The translations under genes were made by a program, and so were the position numbers. 64,000 nt of DNA from Leidyana gryllorum EB-2025a (lineage: Eukaryota > Apicomplexa), in NCBI GenBank assembly GCA_048772705.1, contig JBLWGC010000133.1, positions 62,001 through 126,000 on the forward strand. The letters are read 5' to 3'. The notes under the pieces were generated by a model. That model was not told where the DNA came from and searched no databases. It saw nothing but the letters and a program-made list of their open reading frames with translations. This document shows positions 34,988-44,270 of the stretch, one piece after another (the first letter of the stretch is position 1; each line of letters starts with the position of its first letter).

Positions 34988-36556
34988 ATGTCTGAAGAGG
35001 TGAGTCCGGGGGCCGTTTCAGGGAGCCGGAAAAGCAGCGTAGTATCTCTGAAAGGAGACGTTGCGGCTCTTTTGGGGAGGCCCAAGGGCTCTGAGAAGAA
35101 ATCGGATGCAGAGTGGGATCGTCAAATCGAGGAGAAGGCAAAACTGGATGAGCCTCCTGAATCATTTATCGAGGTAATCAAGAGCGATGAGAGCAAGAAT
35201 TATGTGTCTCAAACGGATTGGAAGGAAATGAACATCCCGGATCGGCTGTATATGAACCTCATCAACAATGAGTTCATGAAGCCAAGTCGTATCCAGGCTG
35301 TGGCTCTCCCTATGATATTGAATAGCACCACGCATATGGTGGCTCAGGCCAAAAATGGCACGGGCAAAACTGCTACCTTTATTCTGTCTTCCATATGCAA
35401 GATCGACCCTGACATTCTCCGGCCTCAGGTCCTTCTCCTGAGTCCGAGCAAAGAGTTGGCCCAACAAAACCTGATGGTCTTCGAAAAACTGGCCGAGGGG
35501 ATGAACTTTACCACAATGTTGGGGTGCCCTCCGCTCGTGGACCCCATTACAACGGCTCAATTCGTCTCTGCCACCCCCGGCAAAATGATGGGCTGGACTC
35601 AACGGAACGCCTTGCCACTGGACCGAGTCAAACTCTTCATACTCGATGAGGCCGATATACTCGTCGACGGGACTCTGCCAACCTCTCTCGGCGGTCAGAC
35701 CTGGAAGATCGCCAAGTGCCTCACGCGATACTCTCCCGACGCTCAAGTACTCCTATTCTCGGCCACTTTCCCAGAACGAGTACACAGCTTCGCCAAACTC
35801 ATGGCCCCCAAAGCTAACAGACTCATCATGAAGACTAAAGACTTGAAACTCACCAGTATTTGTCAATTCTATCTCAAAGTTGGGAGTACACAGGAAGCGA
35901 AAATCAAAACTCTCGCCGCCATGTATGCTGCTCTCGTCATCAATCAGTCAATCATCTTTGTCCGCTCTCGACAAGACGCGGTCAAAGTTGCCAAGACTGT
36001 TCGCGAGTTCGGTTGCGAAGTCGGTCTAATCTACGGATCCGGCGCCATGGCTGAGGAGGCCGACAAGATGTCTCTCGAAGAGAGAGATAGAGTCATGGAG
36101 GAGTTCAGAGAAGGCGTTATCAAGTGTCTTGTCACCACCGACCTCTTGGCCCGAGGTATTGACATCCCTCAAGTCTCCCTCGTCGTCAACTATGACCTTC
36201 CTATGGCAATGCAACAAAACAGAGATGTCTTCGACCCAGTCACAGAACGCCACGTTGCTATGGTAAGCCACCTATCAATCCGACCAGTCTCGCAAAACAC
36301 TCTCCACAGGAAACCTATCTGCATAGAGTTGGCAGAACCGGACGATTCGGCAGCCGCGGAGTTGCTATAAACTTTGTCTGCAATGAGTCTGAGGTCAGAT
36401 ACATCAAAACCATCGAAGACTACTATCAGTAAGTGCACAACACCTCCATCTTCCCAATATCATGCTATCGTTCACAGGATCGAGATTCAAGAGATTGGAC
36501 AGGATTTCGAAGCCCTTGAGCAGATGGTTCGACAGCTTCGCACCGTCCCGGTCTAG
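34988..36556 (+). CDS. DBP5: DEAD-box RNA helicase DDX19/Dbp5
   Basis: ATP-dependent RNA helicase; the Dbp5 group releases export factors from mRNA at nuclear pores. All motifs are visible in order: IQAVALPMI (Q motif region), AQAKNGTGKTATF (Walker A), PSKELAQQN (Ia), FILDEADILV (DEAD), LFSATFPE (SAT), SIIFVRSRQDAVKVA (IV), TTDLLARGIDIPQVSLVVNYD (V) and, across a 47-nt intron near 36260-36310, YLHRVGRTGRFGSRGVAINF (VI). A last short intron near 36430-36478 precedes IEIQEIGQDFEALEQMVRQL, stop at 36556. The N-terminus before the Q motif, with IEVIKSDESKNYVSQTDWKE, and the overall layout favour DDX19/Dbp5 over other DEAD-box groups. The subgroup call is moderate. Confidence 0.88.
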
Positions 36557-37294
36557 TAGAACAACAAAACCGAATAAGAGTCACTCCCAATATCATACAA
36601 TCTGTGTGAATATCGTCTGGACAAAAACAACACTGTTAGCATTGAATATTACCTTCTGCACCTATACATGTGTTGAGGAGACGAGCTGTGACGGGCGTCT
36701 GATTTTGATAGCGTCCATGGGGTGGGCAACCAGATGCTTTGAGAGAGATCGCACGTGTGTGCGCCGGCTGGGGAGACGGCCCCCACATTCTCTCTGAGTA
36801 CACTTACTGCTAAGGTGGCAATCCAAAACCCCCCCAGTGTCTACACAGCTCCGACTACCCTTTGAGGACAATCGAATGCTGAGATTCAGATCCCCAAACC
36901 ATTAGTTGTGATTGTTGAGTGTTGTGGGAATCAATGTCGCCAAAAACGCAAAGCAGAATAATATGCAAAGAGATATGTAAAGACTCAAAATGGTCGGGCC
37001 CAACCATTATAGAAGTCAATGTCGCCAAAGTCGTGTATCAAAATATCACCTCCACGTAAGTGGAGAAGCATGCCAACCCCGAGATTGTGGATCCTCAGGC
37101 TTGGCATGTGTCGCAAATTCGCAAAAGGTGCAAGAAAACTTGAGGGAGAGCTCCAACATTATGATTGGTCGCATTGGAACTTTCCCAGTCGAGAGCCCAA
37201 GGCTTTGAGGCTCGGTATCTTGTTGTGTAGTAGTCGCCGATAGATACTTGGGCAATGTGATTTCGTTGTACAATGAGTTAGTCGCGCGTTTTGC
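36557..37294. other. Long spacer between convergent genes with several hairpins; candidate non-coding RNA
   Basis: This is the largest stretch without a convincing coding exon. It holds perfect inverted repeats: AATGGT...ACCATT (36989-37008, 8-nt loop), CTCCAC-GTAA-GTGGAG (37050-37065, tetraloop) and, directly after, CATGCCAA...TTGGCATG (37069-37108, 24-nt loop). An exact 14-nt direct repeat TCAATGTCGCCAAA occurs at 36931-36944 and 37016-37029. The left part (36557-36900) shows nothing clear beyond the expected DDX19 3' end. No tRNA, and no recognised spliceosomal RNA, RNase P or SRP motif was found. Confidence 0.4.
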
Positions 37295-38635
37295 TTAGTT
37301 ATTTTCAGCACTGGCGGTTACAGTCGCAGTGGCGTTCTTGGATTTGTGAGTGGGCAATTCGGCCTCATCGTCAGAGGCAGGAAGTGGCTTGGTGCAGAAG
37401 CAAGGAACAGCGGTGCGGAGTCCCTTGTAGATCTTGGGAGTACGTTCCTTGTTGATCCAGGGTAGGAGGAAAATGAAGGTGAAGAAACCGAGGACGACCA
37501 GAATGAGCGCAATGAGGTTGGCGTGAGTGTAGTCGCTCCATCTGATGGCCATTTCGATGATCCAGACGGTGGGTGAGCGCATGGCAAAGAGGACACTTCT
37601 GACGAGACCAGAAGTTAATTTAGTCGTAGCAAGTCCGGCAGCGTTGGCAATGATACTGACAAAGTAGTACCAGATGTTGCCTCCGATCAAAGTGCCAGAG
37701 CGGCAGAACTGATACCAGGAGTCAGAGATCGAGAACCAGCCGGCATAATGGACGATAATGATGGCAATAATGTTCATCGGAATGCCGGCGACTCCCTGGA
37801 TACCGACTCCTTTGAGAGGAGCCATGTAGCCGTGTTTCATGTAATGTTCTTCCAGCACCATGTGGAGGGAGCCCATCCAGACGCTGACAAGAGCAGCGAT
37901 GATACCGACCCAAGCGAGATCGCCACCACTGTTGTTGGACTCATCCGGACTGAGGATAGCCCAGACGCCTGTGGCGATCATACCAGCGGTAGAGAGGAGG
38001 GTGCCCAACCATTGGTGAACACGAAGAGGTGTTCGGAGAATGATGAGAGTGCCAAAAGCGGTCCAGATGACACTGGAGTTACGGATAACACCAACAGTGG
38101 AGGCGTATGTGAGAGATAGAGCCCAGTTTGCGGCGGCGACTCCGATCAGATCACACATAGCCAAAGTAGTCCACCAAGCCCAGTGGCTGGGCGGTTTGTT
38201 GAGGGACTGGGCACTGTTGGGGAACTCGAAGACGCCAAGACGCTTCTGACTGCGCTTTCTCCACCACTCGTCCAAGAAGTAGAGAGGGTAGCAGGAGGCT
38301 TCAGCCAAAAACATCACCATCGTTTGCCAGAAAGGATTAGTAAAGAAGATTGGGTCCCGATCAGTACCGTCCGGATTTTTCCCCGGAACTGACTCGACAC
38401 GGTTTTGTAACTTGGTACTGAATGCTTGGCATATCCCAGCTCCAAAGTACAGAATAGCAACAATTGCCAAAATTGCCATCCCGGGTTTCTTCACAACAAA
38501 TGACGCAGCGCTCGAAATGTGTGATACCACAGTCGACGCCCGTCCTTCCTCCATTTTGCCGTAATCATTTTCATCACGCTCCATACCCGCGTCATCGTAA
38601 GCGGGCGTTTCAGGATTAACAGGTTTGAAACTCAT
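37295..38635 (-). CDS. SLC35F6-like drug/metabolite-superfamily transporter
   Basis: Intronless, ATG 38635, 446 aa. About ten membrane segments in two five-helix halves: GMAILAIVAILYFGAGICQA, QTMVMFLAEASCYPLYFLD, HWAWWTTLAMCDLIGVAAANW, YASTVGVIRNSSVIWTAFGT, LGTLLSTAGMIATGVWAIL, then WVGIIAALVSVWMGSLHMVL, IPMNIIAIIIVHYAGWF, IWYYFVSIIANAAGLATT, RSVLFAMRSPTVWIIEMAI, IALILVVLGFFTFIFLLPW. The VGVIRNSSVIWTA signature and spacing fit the SLC35F6 branch of nucleotide-sugar-transporter-like proteins, found on lysosomes or mitochondria in animals. Substrate unknown. Being intronless is unusual for this window. Confidence 0.75.
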   Translation of the reverse strand: MSFKPVNPETPAYDDAGMERDENDYGKMEEGRASTVVSHISSAASFVVKKPGMAILAIVAILYFGAGICQAFSTKLQNRVESVPGKNPDGTDRDPIFFTNPFWQTMVMFLAEASCYPLYFLDEWWRKRSQKRLGVFEFPNSAQSLNKPPSHWAWWTTLAMCDLIGVAAANWALSLTYASTVGVIRNSSVIWTAFGTLIILRTPLRVHQWLGTLLSTAGMIATGVWAILSPDESNNSGGDLAWVGIIAALVSVWMGSLHMVLEEHYMKHGYMAPLKGVGIQGVAGIPMNIIAIIIVHYAGWFSISDSWYQFCRSGTLIGGNIWYYFVSIIANAAGLATTKLTSGLVRSVLFAMRSPTVWIIEMAIRWSDYTHANLIALILVVLGFFTFIFLLPWINKERTPKIYKGLRTAVPCFCTKPLPASDDEAELPTHKSKNATATVTASAENN

Positions 38636-38834
38636 TCTTGTTTGTAACAGTAAGCAAGTCAAGCCACTTCTGCCAGTTGACACAAATTTATTTTCCCCTC
38701 CCCCGAGGGGCTCCTCTGTTATGTATCGTCTCGTCAGACCCCCTCTCAACCCTTAAAACTCTCATATCTACGCTCAGCATGCGGACCGGCTCGCATGTCT
38801 TGTCACACGTGCTCTCTGCGCATCTCCCTCCAAC

Positions 38835-41800
38835 ATGGCCAAAGGACGCAAAGGGGGCAAAGGGGGCAAAGGAAAGAAAAAGTCGTCCAAAGCTTCTCAG
38901 AAACGCCACCGCCAGAAAGGAACCCAAGATGTAGCGCCTTCAAAGAGCAAAGAACAGCTAAACTCACCAACCTCCTCCAATGAAACCTCACCAGCAAACA
39001 CTCCCAAAGACTCCCCTTCACACGAGTCACACCCCTCCACACCACCCAATCAGCCCTTAGAGCTCTCCAAATCCCCCTCTCCAGCTGACAAACCTTCCCA
39101 ACCTCCCGAGGCTGATAATGTTTCAAAAGGGTCCTCGACCCCGCCTGAACTCCCCTCAAGATCTTTTGAGAGTTCAAAAGGCTCTCTGACAACAGATTTA
39201 CGCAAGTCTCCAACCCCACCACGGGAACCACAAAGTCGGGAAACACACAGTCGGGAAGAAGCCTTCCCTCATGACGAGGGATCTGCCACTTTACAGCCGT
39301 CCCAAGAAAGTAGTCTCCCGCACAATAAAGGCACTGAGCCAGTTGCCGAGAGGACAGATCTGACGGCTGAAGAGATCGGGCCGCGGACGACGGAGAATGC
39401 TGAGGTCACACCGGAAGGAACCCCGGCGATTGCGGAGCGGTTTCCCATACCGACTATAAATAACGAGGATCCATTCAGAAGGTCTTCGTCCCCTTCCCGA
39501 GAGTTCCCGCGTTTGGCTAACGCGTCTGCGTCACACCATGCGTCTCGAGAAGATAACTTGCCGTCACCCGAACCCCAGGAGACACAAAGACCGAAGACAC
39601 CGCCGGCCTTCTCACCACCTCCCCTCTTCTCCGGGACGCCCGCGGAGGGCCACCACTACGATTTCACTAAAAGAAGTTCGGAGAGCGACTTGCCTCCCCT
39701 ATGTCCTTCCCCGCCAGAGATCGAGCCGCTCCCTTTGGGGACTACTCGACGGCGTCGTACTAAAGAAAGGATCGAAACGGGTGGGGAGGAGGACGGCGAA
39801 GATGAGGACGACGAGTCAATGAGTCGTTCTCAAGTCACTCCTCTGATATCACACGCTTCTCGGCACTCCGATGAAGGTGATGCCGGACGAGTCGACACTT
39901 CAGCGTCGGCACGGAAGCGTTCACGCGAAGAGTTCGAGGAGTGTCACTGGAAACCGTCGTCGACTCGACGATTAGAGCCGCAAGACAACGGAGGCTCTGT
40001 AGTGAGTGACGGGAGAGTCCTCACAGAGGAAGTGCTGAAGGACTGCACGCAGCGTGTCTCTCGGTCCCCCGTGTCCGACTCTTCGAGCTGGCTGGATAAC
40101 GAGTCCAGCCAAGTCTTCCTGCGAGCTTCAGAATTGCAGCAGCAAACCGACTCTGTTGCGACAGATTGGGACCGTGAGGATGTCAGTCGAGGTCGAGGAA
40201 CCCCTGTCTCCGTGCGCCTGAGGTCACCTCAGTCACCAACGCAGCCTCCTTCGCTGTATGCGGACCCCCATCAGCCATTCGGTAAGCATCACTCGTCACT
40301 ACTCGTCCACGTCAGCAATCGCAGTAGCAACGGGGTCCACGAGAGAACTGGAAGCCACTGAGCCTTTTGTGTATCCCAGATCGGAGGAAGTCGCTTTGAG
40401 TCCGCGCTTCGGACTGGATGAATCAGTCTACGGTCGGCGGGGCAAATCCGCCGAGACGCTGCACCCCAATGACTATCTGGGAGAGCCCATTGAAGATGAC
40501 GAGGACAAACCGATCTCCGGAGAAGTGGGCATCGATGTGGAACTCGATGACGAAGACTCGTGCTCGAGTGTGCAGTCTCCCATCAATCGCTCGTTGAGCA
40601 GCGACTCTGCAGCTCCGCCTCTCAAGGTGAGGAGTCCACCCAGTGACTTCCCGGTCTCTGCTTTCCCACCACTCGGTGGGGGTACCTTCTCTGCTGAGTT
40701 ACCTCAACCCCACTCGGAGACACCACATCTCGAGCGGCTGGCGGCCATCTCGTCCAATCTCAGTGAAGACGTGGAGGACATCGTAGCCGAATCGAAAGGC
40801 GATGAAGAGCCATCGACCGACGTTCGCGAGAGTGCCGCTGAGGTGGTGGCCGAAGAGCGCACTCCCGAAGAGAGCACTCCCGAACCTAATCTCGTGTCAA
40901 ACTCGAGCCCAATGGCTCAACGTGAATCACAGACTGTCGCCACCGAAGCTGTCTCTCCAAACGAGGAGACCTTAGACGCGACCACAGAGACACCCCATAA
41001 CGTCACCAGTTCTCGCGTTGGTTCTCCTCCGACATCTCCCCCTCCGGTACCACCGCCCTCAGGATCGAGCGAATCTTCGCTCTTACGAGAGCTCTCTACC
41101 GGTTCCATCCGTGGCTCGCCGCCGGAACCCACCTCACTGAGCACTGCTATGGGGGCCCAACCCGACGACGGACCCGTGGCTCCAATGGATGACAACGGAC
41201 GGAGTGACGAACAGCACCACGCGCCTGGCGGGACACCACCTTCGCCAGTCTCGGATTACCGAAGGAGTCCACCCTTCCTGACTGAAGGTCACACCTCATC
41301 ACCCCCTCTCCCGCCAGCCGAGACGCAGAAACCTGTCGTCTCTCCCGCGCGCTTGGCTTCGACCATAGATCGCCGCCAATCGCCCCCAATCCGGTCGCCG
41401 TCTTCTCTGGGCGAAGTGGGAGTGAACCCCGAGTTGCCATCACATCAGCCCGAGGCCGTTGCCGTTGCCTCAGAACGCGACATTTCAGCATCTGTGGCAC
41501 CCGAAGTAACTAAACCCAACTCACCAAAGACTCCTCCGATGCCAACGAGCATTCAAATGGCGTCCGCACCAATTGAGGAAGGCTTTGGACGAACGCTCAC
41601 TCCTTCGCCTCAGCCGATGGGAATGGAAGAGGCCACTTTGAGAGAGACCACTTTGAGAGAGGCCACTTTGAGAGAGTCTCACGACATGGGGCCGGCCACA
41701 CGGAGCCCTCTGCACCCGTCAGCGAACGAAGAGACCAAAGACTCGCCAATACCCGTCGCACGGGCACCGGACGCTGCACGCGGCGCCGAGTTGCCGCCAC

Positions 41801-43803
41801 GTCGGTCTCCGCCGACGCTCTTTGGAGCGGACGACCCCGCCTTCGAGCATCCGGTGCCCACAGTGGCAGCCGGAATGCTCTCGCCGGCGCGTCACTCACC
41901 GATGCCTCTGGAAGCGGCTGTGAGAGACGTGGGACCAAACACTGGACGTCCCGCACGCGTATTGGCAGCCCGTCGTGTGGAAGAGTTGGAAATCCCGCGC
42001 TCCCCCGCGCTACTCAACGTGGAGGGGGGCGCTCCCTCCCCAATGCGGCCCGCAGTGGGGGAGAGTGCCGACTTTGACCACCACAACCCGGAGGTGCCGT
42101 CTGTGGGACTCGCCGCCCAGTTGACACCCACAACTGGAGAATCTGATGAGTCGCACAGAGTTTTGCAAAGAGAGGGCGAACCGTTGGATGGGAGCTCTCA
42201 GTTGATGGATTCGCACATTGCGGCGAGAGTTCCATGGGTGCCCCCGACTCCAACTGATCATTTCGCGTCTTCTCTCCCCCACCCGCCGGAGAGAGTGGAC
42301 TCAGCAGAGGAGCTCCCAGAGCTTTTGTTAGGGAAGGAGATTGACGAATTACCCTCACAGGACAGTTTCTCGGACAGAGAAGCGATCTTCTCAGCGCCAC
42401 AAATGGTTCGAGCGCGATTGGAACCGAGTCGCCCGGCTGCTGCGAGGGGAGTTGGAGATCCACTGGTGGATGGCATTCGGGAGGTGGAACACGACGCCGT
42501 TTGTTCACCAGTCAGAGACAGAGAGCACTTTCTCTCTCCGTCGACTGGGGGTAACTCGTATCCACAGCGTTCTTTGTCCTCTAACGAGTCGAGTACTCAA
42601 GACATCTTTTTGCCCATTGAGATCCCCGAGGACTGTTTGATCTCCGAAGACGGGGAGGGTGAATTGGTGCTCGAACTCGATATCCCTGGAGACATCTTGG
42701 ACGAGATCCAGTTGATCGAGGAGGCTCGCAGAGAGGCCGCGGCCGGCCTTCTCCCCAATCCCCCTCCTGCCTTACTGACCGGAGACGTGCCAACGGCAGA
42801 CATTATGGAAGCCCTGAAGACGACCCAAGCCGACGAAGGTGTGAGCGATGAGAGTGGATTCGATACTGATACCGAGGAAGTCATCAACGGGTTCGTTCTG
42901 TATCTGAAAGAGGAGGAAAGAGTGGAGGAGGAACCGAAGGCCCCGAGGGAGGAACCGAAAGCCGTCAGGGAGGAACCGAAGGCCCCGAGGGAGGAACCGA
43001 AAGCCGTCAGGGAGGAACCGAAAGCCGTCAGGGAGGAACCGATTCTTCTTCAAGTTGCTGCTGAGGGGGGAGAAACGGATGTTGATGAACCGATGACGCC
43101 TGCGAGAGTGGCAGCCACGAGCTGGCAGGATATTTCGTCATTGTCGGAGCCAGAATTCCCGGAGTGTCGGCCTGACGGAGCGACTCAAGAGTTCTTGAGT
43201 TTTTACTCGGAGCGTGTTGACGCAGGCGACATAGATTACGTGCACTGGGCTCATGAATGTTTGATCGGACTGAGAGACCCCGAGGACGGGCCGTATCCCA
43301 TTAAACCCGATCGTTTTTGCATCAGAGCATTCCGAGAGTGGGATTTAGCATTGGAGCAACGTGGTGGAGATGCAGACAGCGACTTTGGTGGCGCGTCTGT
43401 GGTGAGCGAAGGGGCGTTTGAAGTCCAATCAGACTTTACGTTCTCTCCCAATGGAGTACGGGATGCCAGTCGTCGATCTTTGAGCAGCAGTGACAATGGG
43501 AGTGAGAACGGAGACCTGTTTGGAGAGTCGGCCGACATCAGTAGTGACGGAGCAGTTGTGGACGGTGGGGCCGGATTGACGGCTGGTGCGAGTTCGATAG
43601 GATTGGCGGCGGCGGCACCCCCACCGCAGTCAGGGGGTGTGTTGCGACGGGCCCGATTCTGGAGCAACGCTGCGGTTGGATGGGCAGCCGGTGAATGGAC
43701 AAAGATAACAGGTTGTGATACGTTGGAGAGAGTGGAGGCGCGCGCTCAGAGAGAGTTGAGGCATAATGCATATGGAGCATATCATAGGGTTTGGAATGGG
43801 TGA
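38835..43803 (+). CDS. Giant disordered Pro/Ser/Glu-rich protein (about 1,645 aa)
   Basis: ATG 38835 opens a Lys/Gly-rich start (MAKGRKGGKGGKGKKKSSK), possibly a nuclear or RNA-binding signal. One short intron (about 34 nt, near 40281-40314) keeps the frame (HQPF/AIAVATG). Nearly the whole product is low complexity (Pro, Ser, Glu, Thr), with internal repeats TTLREATLRE (41634-41675) and five EEPKAPR/EEPKAVR units (42930-43045). Only the C-terminal part looks folded: QEFLSFYSERVDAGDIDYVH, WAHECLIGLRDPEDGPYPIK, RFCIRAFREWDLALEQ, plus the end GWAAGEWTKITGCDTLERVE. No known domain. The 199-bp spacer to the divergent transporter is one of the longer intergenic regions and presumably a shared promoter. 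Confidence 0.75.
42925..43045 (+). repeat. Coding repeat, EEPKAPR/EEPKAVR units
   Basis: Five consecutive 21-nt units near the end of the giant disordered protein alternate EEPKAPR and EEPKAVR, then decay into EEPILL. Near-identity at DNA level indicates recent slippage or unequal exchange. Confidence 0.9.
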
Positions 43804-43891
43804 AACAATAATTTAAGGGTGTACGCATTGGGGGTGCACACTGCACCGCCAAGGATTTTTGACAACAAAATCACGGCTAATTTCTTCTGAG

Positions 43892-44264
43892 ATGAACGAA
43901 GCGGGCCGTGAATCTGGGGGTCTCTCTCTACCTCCGGCTAACCGTGAGCTGCGGGAGCAGGAAAAGCTGACTTTGCACGGGGATGAAGTTATGGTCAACT
44001 TCAAGATGCCGTCAGGCGAGACCATCTCGTTGCAGGTAGAGTTGGCACCGACACGAGGGCGATCTGACTATCAACAAATTGCAGGCGAAGGCCGGGACGG
44101 AGGTAAAGAAGATCAAGATGCAGATAGAGGAGAAGACTGGTCTGCCACATGGCAAGATAGAGCTGACCTACGACGGGAAACTTCTCATTGACCCGATTTC
44201 GTTGGTGGACGGATGGGGACCCAACCCCAAACACTACGATGTTCTGGTCAAGCTCAGAGAGTGA
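43892..44264 (+). CDS. Free-standing ubiquitin-like protein, SF3A1 C-terminus type
   Basis: ATG 43892 (the frame is open upstream only through a TTG). Exon 1 ends SGETISLQ; a roughly 46-nt intron (about 44037-44082) leads to AKAGTEVKKIKMQIEEKTGL, PHGKIELTYDGKLLIDPISL and a C-terminus HYDVLVKLRE, stop 44262-44264. This is a beta-grasp fold resembling the ubiquitin-like domain at the end of splicing factor SF3A1, but here it is nearly the whole protein (about 108 aa) with no SURP domains upstream. No C-terminal Gly-Gly, so conjugation is unlikely. The anoctamin gene starts 6 nt later. Confidence 0.65.
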
Positions 44265-44270
44265 AAAAAT

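Noticed and set aside
34994-35016. GTGAGT...TTTCAG early in DDX19, looking like a tiny intron
   Set aside because: At about 22 nt it is shorter than any supported intron here, and its removal would break the reading frame into the conserved domain.
37112-37121. CGCAAATTCG, identical to a stretch of U6 snRNA
   Set aside because: The invariant ACAGAGA box and the AGC triad at the proper spacing are missing upstream; a 10-nt match in 64 kb on two strands is not significant.
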